From the NCBI GenBank assembly GCA_002786025.1, contig NHNW01000015.1, forward strand, positions 124,001 to 188,000: a stretch of 64,000 bases of DNA. The letters run 5' to 3'. The DNA comes from Zasmidium citrigriseum (taxonomy: Eukaryota > Ascomycota > Dothideomycetes > Mycosphaerellales > Mycosphaerellaceae). The notes below the pieces were generated by a model, which was not told where the DNA came from, made no database searches, and was given only the letters and a program-made list of their open reading frames with translations. A program made the translations under genes and the position numbers. Shown one piece after another: positions 44,061-54,930 of the stretch; the stretch's first letter is position 1; every line of letters starts with the position of its first letter.

Positions 44061-45326
44061 ATGGCAGACGTCCTGCCAGCAACGAAGCCTAGCATGCTTC
44101 TGCAGCGACGACTGAGCCAGGCCCAATTCAACCAAATGGAAATGGCGAACTTGATGTCCCAGTACAGTGGTGCCTTCCGACCAGATGCCACTGCCATGCA
44201 GATGCCATGCTTCCAGCAGCAGGAGCAACACAAGATGGCAATGAATCCACAATCGATAGCTCCAAGCGACCTTTTGAACAACAACACCGCAAACGAGTTC
44301 AATACCATCAACCTGGACGCCATGTACTCGAACGCTTATATGGGAAACAATGGATTCAATAACGCAACATTCGGGAACCTCACCTTCCCCGCACCCATCG
44401 TTACCAACCCACAGGCGATGCAGCAGCAGCATCCGGTAATGATTCGAAACGAGAGCTACAGCAGCGTGACGAGCAGCGAGCCATACATCAAGTCGGAAGA
44501 GCAGTCGCCAATCAACCCCTCGCAAGTCTTTTTCGATGCAAGCCAATATGCTTCAAGCCCCGAGTCGCAACCACCATCTGATGCATCTGAAGAGAGCAAA
44601 CCGGCGGTATTTTCGACCGACATCGACACGTTGATGCGGGCCATCCAATCCAAGGCTCAACCCCACGAGCAACGAAAGGAAAAGCCCAAGGTTGACACCA
44701 GCGCAAGCAAACCCAAGAAACGTTACCAATGTGACGTGGCCGACTGCGGGAAAGCCTTCTACCAAAAGACACACCTCGAGATCCACACGCGAGCACATAC
44801 GGGAATCAAGCCATTCCTCTGCAAGGAACCTTCGTGCGGACAGCGATTCAGTCAATTGGGCAACTTGAAGACACACGAGCGAAGACACACCGGCGAACGA
44901 CCATATCACTGCGATATCTGCGGCAAGACCTTTGCACAACATGGCAACGTGCGCGCCCACAAGATTGTCCACACCGCCGCCAAGCCTTTCACATGCAAAC
45001 TCGACAAATGCAACAAACAATTTACTCAACTTGGCAACCTCAAGTCGCATCAGAACAAATTCCACGTTGAGACTATCCGGAGACTAAAGCTACGATTCGA
45101 GAATTTCAAGGAAGGCGACGTGGTCGATGCGTGGGAGAAGGAAATGTGGGAGTACTTTGGAAGCCTGTACAAGAATTGCAACAAGGGCATCAAAGGCCGC
45201 GGCAAAGATAGGAGGATCAGCAACACGTCTGGGATTCCTCAAATTATGCACAGGAGGGACAGTATGGCCAGTACGGGTTCTTCGAACGGGGCGGGGCAGG
45301 CTCAGCATCAGCACGGCATGTTTTGA
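44061..45326 (+). CDS. C2H2 zinc-finger transcription factor, Azf1-like
   Basis: Single exon of 421 residues. The N-terminal 210 residues are rich in Asn, Gln, Met and Ser (low complexity, likely activation region). Four C2H2 fingers follow at about 224-246, 254-276, 284-304 and 312-335 with TGIKPF, TGERPY and AAKPF linkers, for example YHCDICGKTFAQHGNVRAH. A charged conserved block (LKLRFENFKEGDVVDAWEKE) follows. This finger arrangement plus the post-finger block is that of yeast Azf1 and its filamentous-fungal homologues, linked in yeast to glucose-dependent gene control. The orthology is family knowledge rather than proof. Start codon context caagccATGGC is good. Confidence 0.88.
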   Translation: MADVLPATKPSMLLQRRLSQAQFNQMEMANLMSQYSGAFRPDATAMQMPCFQQQEQHKMAMNPQSIAPSDLLNNNTANEFNTINLDAMYSNAYMGNNGFNNATFGNLTFPAPIVTNPQAMQQQHPVMIRNESYSSVTSSEPYIKSEEQSPINPSQVFFDASQYASSPESQPPSDASEESKPAVFSTDIDTLMRAIQSKAQPHEQRKEKPKVDTSASKPKKRYQCDVADCGKAFYQKTHLEIHTRAHTGIKPFLCKEPSCGQRFSQLGNLKTHERRHTGERPYHCDICGKTFAQHGNVRAHKIVHTAAKPFTCKLDKCNKQFTQLGNLKSHQNKFHVETIRRLKLRFENFKEGDVVDAWEKEMWEYFGSLYKNCNKGIKGRGKDRRISNTSGIPQIMHRRDSMASTGSSNGAGQAQHQHGMF

Positions 45327-46982
45327 CCGCGGCTGAAGGAGACGACTGGTTTATGAATGGAGGGCGTTTTGATTTGACGAGTCTGTTGGCAAGACTTGTA
45401 CGACCGGGAAGGACTTTGTTGATGATTGTGACGATACTGATACCCAAAAATCGAGCGATTGTTTTCTGCCAGAGCACATGAACGAAGCGACAAACATGAC
45501 ATGGCCCGACGGACGCAACGTCCGCACTGCATGCCGCCTTTGCCAACAGCTAAACCACTTCGGAAAACTCAGGCGTGTCGTCTCTACAGCTGATGAAGAA
45601 GGAGAGCAGAGAGAGTCATGCGCGGCGTGCAGCCTGCATGCAGGCTCGCCTCTGACATGAACCTTGACCCCTCACTTCGGCAAACCTTGAGTTTGATCTT
45701 GTTCCTCTCGTGTCTCTGATCTTGTCGATGGGTTCCCTGTTCGCAAAAGCCGCGTGCCTGGGACGGGAGTGCAAGTGTTTGGAATGCGTCTTGTATGGCC
45801 GTGTCCGCCGTCGACTTGTTGCTCGGCTTCGAGTCCAAAAGGGTTTATTGGACGGAGCTGTCACGCGGTCTGCAGTCAACAGCGAGTTTGAGCTGAGCCT
45901 GCTACGTCACTTGCAGCCTTTCACCTCGTGGCAGCTCTTCTCCTTGAGCCATGACGCTCTCCGCCATCACAAGTGCTGCTTGGATGTGTCTAACAAGTGT
46001 TGAGAGATAGAAGAGATAAGAACCACAGAGCCTCAACGAGATAGGAACAATTCGCACTTCGTTCCTGACCCACCACCTCTTCACAGTCAGAAGTGGAGCA
46101 GACCGATCAACAACAGATCGCGCAATCGGTGATGAGATCTGCATTTCTGCCCCATCTGTGCGGTCGAACACATTCACTTCGACGCTTGGGCCGTCTTAGG
46201 TTCTGTCCGGAGGGAGCCGATAGCTTGGACGACGCCAAACTGGAAGAGTGGAAAGCTTTGCTTGGAAGTCATTTGTTCCAATTGGCTGTGCTTGGCTGGC
46301 TGTATTCTTGAGGACGTCATTGGCGTAGGAGAGCTTCTGGGAGTTGCATTGCATTGCAGGACGGAGTGAGGTTCGTGAAGAAATCGAGATGAGAAGCTGT
46401 ACCTGATGATGAGGTACCAGAACAGGTTTGCACGGCTGGGGCCAATTCCGCGAGAGAGGCGATCGTCGTTGGTAGGATGGATCAGGTGTTCTTGACACAT
46501 GAACTTCGTTGGTGACGAGATGGCCCGTGATGAGACTTAGCAGTTGAGTAATCTTCTCGGCAGGTAACGACTTGATCCACTTGGAGAACGGCAGTTGAGA
46601 GAGTGCTCGATGAATCTCAGTTGACCTCACTAGAGTAGGTCATCTCTTGAAAGTCGTCAATATGGCTTCTCGTTCATTCAATATTGAATCCCTCTGGGAG
46701 TTCCTATACCTTTCATGCCCTGCCATGGGATGCAGAATCCATAACCCTCATGCAAATATGCAGCCACGTGCCCAGCCAATGCTCCTTCCCAATGTTGATC
46801 TTGACATAACTCCCTTCCATCACTCGGCAAAGCCCCATGCATCTATATCCAACAAAGAAAGAGATCAACGCCCCCGACAGCGTTATTAGTTGCGTAGAAT
46901 CGATTTTTGGGTATCATTTTTCATCTTTGGTCGTAGCCGGTGACATTGGACAATCATAGCTCGCATCATCTGTCGTAATCGT
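45327..46982. other. Convergent intergenic region between Azf1-like and laccase genes
   Basis: 1.66 kb. A 144-codon frame on the minus strand (46630-46196) begins with a protein-like stretch (SKWIKSLPAEKITQLLSL) but has no ATG or partner exon that I could establish. Nothing else is supported. Confidence 0.4.
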
Positions 46983-49088
46983 TTAAAGTCCAGAATCAAT
47001 CATCTCAACGACAGCCTCGCCTGTGTACGCCGACCAGTCACGGCAAGTCTGCGCCATGATCGAAGGGATCTGCATATCTCGTCGGATGACTCGGGGGCGT
47101 TCGAGGACGTTGATGTACAGACCGGCAGAAACATGCTGTAATCACAAAGTCAGCAAAGCAAAGTCGTTGTGGAGTGTTTTGATCTTTCATACCCATGCAA
47201 TATGGCAATGAAGGGGCCAAACGCCAGGGTTGTCTGCGTCGATTTGGATAACGATGTATGATGGGGTGGTCGTGCTAGGCGCAATGGGCAGGATTTGCAC
47301 GTCACGACGCTGAGGGTTCGAAGGGTTGACTACGGAGCCATCCCATGTGCCTGTTCCTTGTGCGAGGATGTACATGTTGTGGCCGTGCATGTGCATAGGA
47401 TGCGAGCCCGTGACGGCGTGGTTGTAGATGACAAGTCGGATGGATCGGCTCTCATGGAAGTTGAAGACGTTGTAACCTGCAGGATACTGGTTGTGTCCGA
47501 GTTTGGCATCAAGAAGGACAGGGTCGTTGTAATTGACGCGGAAAGTCGAGTTGTTCATGAAAAAGAGGTTGTGCGTGCCGTTGGTGTTGAACGTGATGTC
47601 GATATTCTGAGAAGTCTGAGGCCGTGATGGGGGGCTGATGGGATAGTAGGGTTGCGTCTCCGAAAGAGGATCGTTTTCGCAGGTCTTGAGCGCGGCGTCG
47701 GAGATAGATGATTCTGTTTGAGGGACCGCAGTCGTGTTGGCTTTGGAGTAGTAGATGGCTGCTACCCCGGTTGGAGACACGCCGTCGTGGAGAGAGCAGC
47801 CTCCTTGGAAGAAACTTGGACCCAATGCTGCGCGCATCCAGACTGCGTCCGTGGGCTTGCCGGTGGCTTTGACGACGATGTCGCTTCGTTGGCCGATGGC
47901 GAGTGTGAGGTGATCGGTCTCGTAGGGCTGGATTGGAACGAAGTCGTTCGCGATGACTGACATTTTGTGGTTGTCGATGCTGAATTTCAGAATGCCCTCG
48001 GCGCCGGCGTTCATTACTCGCAATCGATACGTCTTTCCGGACTCGAATGAGAACTTAGAGATACCAGCATTGGGCGTGCACTTGTAGCCAGTAGCGTTGA
48101 CGCAGGGATAATTCATCTTGCCATTGATAAGAACGTTGTTGCTCAGTGGTGGGAGCAGTCCCTGAGCAGCGGGAGCCATCACCTGTTCGACAAGACTGAA
48201 GTAGTCCTTGTGAAACCAATCGTTGATCATGACTGGGCCCAGATCCTCATCGTACTGTGCATTGTCTTTTGGACCGTGGATGACCATGGGACCGAATATG
48301 CCACCAGCATATTGCGCTGAGTAGTGAGAGTGCCACCACGAGGTACCGTAGAGGTCAGCTCTGAATCGATATGTGAAGCTCGATCCTGGTGCAATTGGGC
48401 ATTGCATCACACCTGGAACTCCATCGAACCATGGTGTATCCTTCTGCAGAAGACCGTGCCAGTGGATAGATGTTCCTTCGTCAAGGGAGTTGTGGACAGT
48501 GATTTCGAACCAGTCACCCCAGTTTGCCTATGTTTAGCATTGGTCAGTCTTGCCCTGATGGATTGTACTGTCTACGCTTACCTCGATCGTAGGTCCAGGA
48601 AATGCTCCATTGACAACAAGACCCTGCTTCTCAACGCCATCGGGAGCAATCGTCATAGCGCTGACGGTGAAGTCGTATCTTCTAGTAATTCCAGTATTCG
48701 GGACGTCATCGTAGTAGTTGGTATTCTTGGCAGTTCGACCTCCCCAGGGCCACCCCTGCGGCGTGGGCCCACCTCCAATGAACCATGGAAGTTTGGGCGC
48801 TTGAAAGGTGCCAAGATTGCTTCGGCCGTTCGTCTGCGACTGAGACAGCTGGGGTTTTGTGCCTTGGCCAAACGGTAGCCAAGCGTCAGTGTGATAGGCG
48901 TGTCCTCCTTGTCCACCTAATGGGGCAACAGGAGCCTGCACAAGCGACTGTTCTTGAGTGCTCGCAGGCTTGTTGTCATCGTCTGTTGTGTTCATCGAGG
49001 CGACGTTGACTTGTGCTTGTGGAGACGGGACTGCAAGAGCAGTTGCCAGCAACGCCGCCCCTGCAAAGAGGCTTCCTAGCGAAGGCAT
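46983..49088 (-). CDS. Secreted ascomycete laccase (multicopper oxidase)
   Basis: Oxidises phenolics with reduction of O2 to water. Exons 49088-48582, 48527-47193 and 47135-46983 join in phase to 664 residues. The ATG at 49088 is followed at once by a signal peptide (SLFAGAALLATALA, cleavage near AVPSPQA). All four copper motifs are present: SIHWHGLLQ, SWWHSHYSAQ, HPMHMHGHNMY and PLHCHIAWHVSAGL. The last is completed only by splicing exon 3. The C-terminus is Asp-Ser-Gly-Leu, the plug typical of ascomycete laccases sensu stricto. A region of about 100 residues between signal peptide and first cupredoxin domain is rich in Gln/Gly/Pro and longer than usual. Several Asn-x-Ser/Thr sites are present. 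Confidence 0.94.
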
Positions 49089-52029
49089 ATCGATACAAGA
49101 GTGATGAGAAATGAACCCCAATGCAAGATACAACCCAAAAGAAATAAGAATGTCAAGACAGAGCCAGAGGATGGACGGGCCTGGCCCTTATGAAGGCAGT
49201 CAAGTCAGTTAGTTCTTCGGACCCGAGAAACACGAGAGGAGGATGGAAGATATACTCCCGTACGAACACCATTTCTGTTGAGAGTTTGGCGATCTGGCCG
49301 TCATCATGGCTGCCTCGTGGCCGCGGAGTAGTAGCCCACCATCTCTGCTGAATGATCCCAGCCGAGATGCATGACTTGTGGTAGTCCATACGTAAGATGG
49401 CTCCATATGGCAAGGATGTCAGAGCATCATGAAGGCGAGCCTAAACGGCAGACGCAGGGCTGAGGGGATTTCCATCCCTGCTGAATGTACAGCAGTGGCT
49501 GCATATGCATGCATTCAATATTCCGATATGTGGGTGCGCTGAGCCGCATGTGCTGGAGAACTTCCCTGACCGACTTCGTAAAACGTTTGCGATCCGCCTG
49601 TGCCGTTTGCTTTCGTTGTACGAGTAAGGACCGCACCCGCACTCCTCGCATTCCGTGTCGAAACTTGCGGGAGTCTAATCTTGTCCACACAGTTTTGATA
49701 ATACGCGCATGCCGTATAGAAGTGTTCAGCCCGGGCCACGAGGTTGCTGATGATAGAATCCCAGGATCCGCCACATCGGAAGCAGTGGTGCTACAACATT
49801 GCTGCTGCAACAAACATGTCGTGTTCACCAATCGGCGAGGTCGATTACTGAAGTCATTGCATCATGCAGTCCTGTCATCTCGAAGAAACTCAGGCTCTCG
49901 TAGAGACGAAGTCAAGTAGCGCAGCCGACATTCGAGAAGCCGGTGAGGTGAAGCTTCTATAGATAGCCGTTTCAGCACGCTAAAACACCAGAGGCTACCT
50001 GTTTGGGAAGTCAGTGAGCTTCTTAAGTGGACTGCATCTGAACCTTGTCCCTCGTGCAGATGCTTGTCGGATATTGGAAGGATTTTGCAAGTAAGCGAGA
50101 GTCGTCATTGGCCTTGCCGTAATCTTGGGTTGGCACCGAGGCGATCTCTGTGCCACCATTCGTCGCTTTAGCCGGTATGGAGATCCGAAATCAATAGCGA
50201 CGCGAGAGGAATATAGAAGATGTGCCGTCGCCACGTTCAACGCGAGATTCGCATGTTGCCCTAGAATCCATTATCAGTCCGAGGTTCGCAGAGGCTATTG
50301 CTGCCGCAAAGTGTGAAGCGGTCGGTGAGGCTGGCTGAGTGTCAGCACTTCGCAGAGTTGATCTCACACCTGCGGCCCCCAAGCCCTCGCGAATGATGAT
50401 GTTGACTAATGGATCCAGAGAATCAAGTGCTCCCTGGAAGTATGCCCAGGCTTGCTCGACAACACATTCATCGAATTCGCGAATGGCTTGCGGATCGATC
50501 AACATCACAGCGCAGCATTCCCTGAAGTTGGTCAATACCAAGCAATGGCGGTCGTTCCGATGACCTGACTCCTGCAATAGCTCGCTTGAGCTGGCAGAAT
50601 GGCTGGTCAAGGCAGTTCAGCTCGGCCGTATTCAGTGACGCAGTTGTCGGTCGCGTGGTGTATCAAAGTCTTGGGAGTCTAGAGGTGGTCCCGGGACCAC
50701 ACCAGCTGCTGTGTAACCACACTCAGCAGACAGCGGCACAGTCGACCGCATCGTACTCGAAGCTTTGGTTGGCATCGTAGCCGCATGGCGTAACGACGTT
50801 GGCAGTCCAGACGACGAGCGATTCTGCCTTAGTCTGCACGACATGCATCCGGAGGATCCGCGTCCAGGAACATTCGCAGACTTCCACGCCGTCAATGTGC
50901 CTTTCTACCCAAACCCTAGAAGGACCTCGATGACAAGGAGTTGGCGTTCTTGAGAAAAGATAGTAGATTCTGATGGCGTCGGGCGAACTTGGCGATAATA
51001 CCTCGTCATGCCACCGTTAGCCTTGCTGGCTAGGGCGCTTTGCAGCAAGGGCTGATGGCAGACATCGTTTGGTGGACAGCGCTGATCTGCTAGCCTTGGA
51101 TGCATAGACTGGGGCCAGAAACAGGGTTTGAGGACTTGTCGTCTGCACGGTGTAAGCAGCCAGTGACTGCATCGCCAACTCAAGGCATATGAGGCCGCTC
51201 TGCCCTGTGTATGTAGAGGAAGCTGGGAATTTGCTCTGACTGCATTCTGCAACGTCAAGCGAGAGCCTTTCATTCGAAGGCCTCAGTGGAGTGTTGGAAG
51301 CCTGATCAGGATATCCCCAGGTTGCGAGCCCTTTCCAAAGTCCGTCGCGGGAGACCGTGTTGGATGCGTATCGAAGATCCCTTGGAACACCGCCTGGCCA
51401 GCACATCTCATGTTACTCCCAAGACTGCGTCCTCGTGTTTTCGTGTTTTGGCGTCGACACGCTCAAACCCCATAGATGACTGAACAGAACTGGTATTTGC
51501 AGGCACTTCCGTGTTTCGACGCCTAGTTTAGAAGGCGGCGCAGTCGTGGATAGAAGGGCCACTCGATCCATTTTCGATCTTCGTGTCAGGCAGAGTATCT
51601 GGTAAGGATATCCCAGATGGCGTGCGTCTCTGACACGTCTGCGAGTCGTGAGAAACGTGACCGACAGGTGCCGGCCGGCGGCATAGGTATTACTGACACA
51701 GTCCAAGGTCGAGATGTGCCGGATGTGGAGTGCTGTTCCAGATCTTCGTCTTGACCTGATGGTGGCCATTGAGGTGGAGAAGGAGTCGTGGTGGTGAAAG
51801 ATGGCTCAGGAGTTGGGCATGAGCAGGCGAGAGCTGATTGGTTACCTAAGAATTGATTAGAGTTTAGACTGGACCCTTCAATTTGTCGCGCTCGACGCGT
51901 TGATGTCCAAACCCCTTCTGCCCTCCTCATCAACACCCACGTCAAACGGTCGTCAACACGGTCGCCCCATCACCAACAACCAAATTCCATCGCTGTACAT
52001 ACCGACGAACTCACAAGACTCTCTTCAAG
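49089..52029. other. 2.9 kb region without a confident gene
   Basis: Upstream of both the laccase (minus) and rim1 (plus). It contains one protein-like frame (50191-50610, minus; listed separately). The remaining frames are short and featureless. Confidence 0.4.
50191..50610 (-). pseudogene. Possible exon or gene remnant
   Basis: A 139-codon frame on the minus strand opens without an ATG and contains a convincing stretch (DPQAIREFDECVVEQAWAYF followed by QGALDSLDPLVNIIIREGLG). A TTGCAG at about 50576-50571 could be an acceptor. Upstream on the same strand (about 50895-50730) another frame has VVQTKAESLVVWTANVVTP, but no in-phase join was found and a stop intervenes. It may be a broken gene, an exon of a gene I failed to assemble, or chance. 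Confidence 0.25.
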
Positions 52030-52754
52030 ATGCAGGCCATCCGCTTCCAAGCTCCCAGCGCCGCGCGCTCCTTCATCAACACCTCCCGCGCTTTCTCTTC
52101 CTCTTCCCGCCGTCCTCTTGCACGCATGCAACTAATCGGTCGTCTTGCCGATGCGCCAGAGCTCTATGCGACTTCGACCGGAAAAGAGCTCGTGAGATAC
52201 GCGGTGGGAGTGCCACAGGGTCCGAGGGACGATCAGGGCAATCGCCAGGCGTCTTGGTACAGAGTTGCGGCCTTTGTTGATGAGGGCCCACAGAGGGACT
52301 ACATTTTGAACTTGCCCAAGGGGTACGTAAGATCTATATCAGCTCTGTGACTGAGCTATTGCACACAAGAGCGTGCTGCACAGCGGACTGCGAAGGTGGA
52401 GATCCGGCGCGCTTTACATGCTCTATGCGGTGACCCAGGGGTCGCAAGTTTGAGAAGTTTAGGGCTACTGGACACATGCTGATAGAATGCTCGCAGAACT
52501 CAGGTCTACGTTGACGCCGATGCGAAGATGGACCGCTATGAGGTGGAGGGCCAACAACGCTCCTCGCTGAACCTCGTCCAGCGTAAGTCAATTCTTGAAC
52601 GAGCTTTCCAAGAGCCTAGAGATCCTTCCGCGGGCTTGTCGTACAGCATGTGCTAATGCGTGGTGAAGGCTCCCTCGAGACGCTCTCGCGACCTCGCGGC
52701 TCAGAACTCACCCAGGGTGAGGCTGCTGCCCAAGCCGCTGCCGGTGCCCAGTAG
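52030..52754 (+). CDS. rim1: Mitochondrial single-stranded DNA-binding protein Rim1
   Basis: An OB-fold protein that binds single-stranded mtDNA during replication. Three exons (52030-52322, 52497-52582, 52669-52754) join in phase to 154 residues. The first 30 residues form a mitochondrial presequence (Arg/Ser-rich, no acids: SAARSFINTSRAFSSSSRR). The OB fold follows: MQLIGRLADAPELYATSTGKE, RYAVGV, ASWYRVAAF, then QVYVDADAKMDRYEVEGQQR and SLNLVQRSLETLSRP. The C-terminus is short and Ala/Gln-rich. Introns have GTACGT and GTAAGT donors. Length is slightly above yeast Rim1. Confidence 0.92.
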
Positions 52755-54930
52755 AGGGACCTTGCAGCATGATCTTGGCTGTTCTACAACACAGCCGAAT
52801 TGTGCATGATGTTCAGGAGATGTGGAAAGTTGTACAATACCCATTCGATTTGTGAGCAAGGCGTTGGCGCAGCAGGCACGGTGACGTGGGAAGAGGGATA
52901 TCACAGCTTGGCTCCATCCTTGAGACGAGCCGGCAGCCGGCGGACAGCATTTCATATGTAGCTGAGAGCGCAAGAATCTCCCAACTCATCAACAGAAAGA
53001 TATCGTCCCAAAGAGGCAGGCATTACTGTGTCCAAGGAACAGGGAAAGTGAGCGAATGCGTCGTCCGCCTCACCCCGCGATGATGATGATTGCGTGGGGA
53101 AAGCTGGTTCGTTCATGTGAGAGATGATACGAGATTGATGGAGAATAGGCAGAAAGGCACTGCAGGCCAAGGCCGGACACTGCATCGTGTCGTCGCAAGT
53201 GCAGGATACCAACCCACGGCATGCCGGCAGAACTGCTCGAGGACGACTCAAGTGCTACCGCAGCTACATTAAGCATCTCGGAGCAAGACTTGGCGGCGAA
53301 GATCGAACCCTTTGCTCTGAATCTGCAGTGCGCGATTTTCTGTTCAGGCCCTCGGATGCGTCTGCAGCCACAGGGCAAGCTATTTTGACAAACACCTGGT
53401 GGATGATTTGGCCGGCTTACGTCGATGCAACTTACTCCTCTTCTGTGCTTTCTGCTCCCCCAGCATTGTCCGCCGGATGACCCACTGGGCGAGTCCGTAG
53501 CAGGATTTTGTGATGTGATGATGAGATGAAGTGAGGTGGGACGAGGGGCACCCATGACCGGCATTCGGTTCGCTCGGTATTCGGGAGCGAGAAGCAAAAG
53601 TGGAAAGGAGGTGGGTTGGATGCCGTACGAGCGGACGGAGGTAGCACAGCGATATATTACGTGCAGAACCACTCGAGCTGGCCGCTAGACATGTGAAGGT
53701 GAGGCGTGGCGTGAATCCTCTGGCTATGTTCTGGCAGTAGTTTGGCGGGCCTGGAGATAGGAGTGATCCGGGCAAGGAGGTGAGGTCGGTCGGTGAGAGG
53801 CCGGATGAGGGCAGCAAACTATCGTCTCAGCAGCATCGGGGGTGTGCCTGGAGGCTCGCGTGCATGCAGGTTTGAACAATGGCACGGCAGACCGCATGAA
53901 GTCGTCGGCGCAAGCACGTGCGTGCTGCGGTGGTTGTCTGCGGTGTGAGGAGGCGGCTTGGCGAGGTTTTCAGGAGAGGCATGATCCAGACGGCAGGCGT
54001 CCTGTTGTTATTAAATCTACCACGGACGCGCTGCTCTGGCGACGGCGGTGTACACGCTCGGCCGCCACCTCGGAGCACTTTGATCCATTCTGACACGGTG
54101 CGGGAGTTGTTTGGGCGCGGGCAGATTGCCCCTCCGGCTCTCCTGCTGCTGCGACGCTGCTTGCTAAATCCCTCACCCACCACGCAGAAAGGCACGAGAC
54201 CAGCCAGCGGCGCGCTGCTTCGGTTTTGATTACAGCAGCATTACCGTATTATTGCAAGCGTCACACGCGGGTCCCGTGTCGTCTCAGGCTCTGCTTTTGC
54301 TTTGCTTTGCCCGCCTTTCTCGTCAAATTTGCTGCCCTCTTCCGTCCTTCCAAGCAAAGGCACCCGCTTCCTTTCACCGCCGCCGAGGACAACCACACCT
54401 CTCTGCAGAGCCGCCTGCTTTCAGCTGCTTCTTCCACGACTCACGATGCATCTGCTCGCCGCCTACTAAGCTGCTGACAGCAGCCCGCTCGACCTCGCCG
54501 CGGCCGACGACCAGCAACCAAAGGATTGGACAGTCGACTGCTTGTTTCTCGTCCAAAGCGCGCGGATTCCAGAGCAAGCTGCGTCCGGCAGTCACTGGGC
54601 AGTCTGGGTTTGTCATCACGGCCGCCGCAGCTTGCTGCTCCCTCTCGAATTCGCTCGCGCACCTATACGAACAAGTCTTTTCTTTTCTGACGCTCTCGCC
54701 GCCGCTCAGGGCCTCCCAAGCCGGGCCAGCGCGCTTGTGGCTGTGAGAAGCTTCGCTGCTTCCTTCACCTTCTGGCTGTCCAAGACTGCACCGCAGGAGG
54801 TGTGCTTTGCAATCGTCCGCCACAGCCAGATCGGCGCTCTTATCGCTGCCCGACCGCGCATCTCACAGGCCCATCCATCCAGCGCCCCGCTTGGCAATTG
54901 ACGCAACCTGCGTTACCAGCCTGCATAAAG
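52755..54930. other. Long upstream region of the Sat4-like kinase gene
   Basis: 2.2 kb. The last 700 bp are CT-rich with many CTGCT repeats and short open frames, in keeping with a long leader. No gene is supported, and a minus-strand frame at 53672-53070 has biased composition only. Confidence 0.4.

Noticed and set aside
46196..46630. 144-codon minus-strand frame with an F-box-like opening
   Set aside because: Begins without ATG after an in-frame stop, and the second half is low-complexity. A single acceptor-like TAG upstream is not enough.
53284..53340. A GATCGAACCC stretch suggestive of a tRNA T arm
   Set aside because: No cloverleaf can be drawn on either strand.
53070..53672. 200-codon minus-strand frame
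   Set aside because: Poor composition, no recognisable domain and no plausible promoter; overlapped by other open frames.
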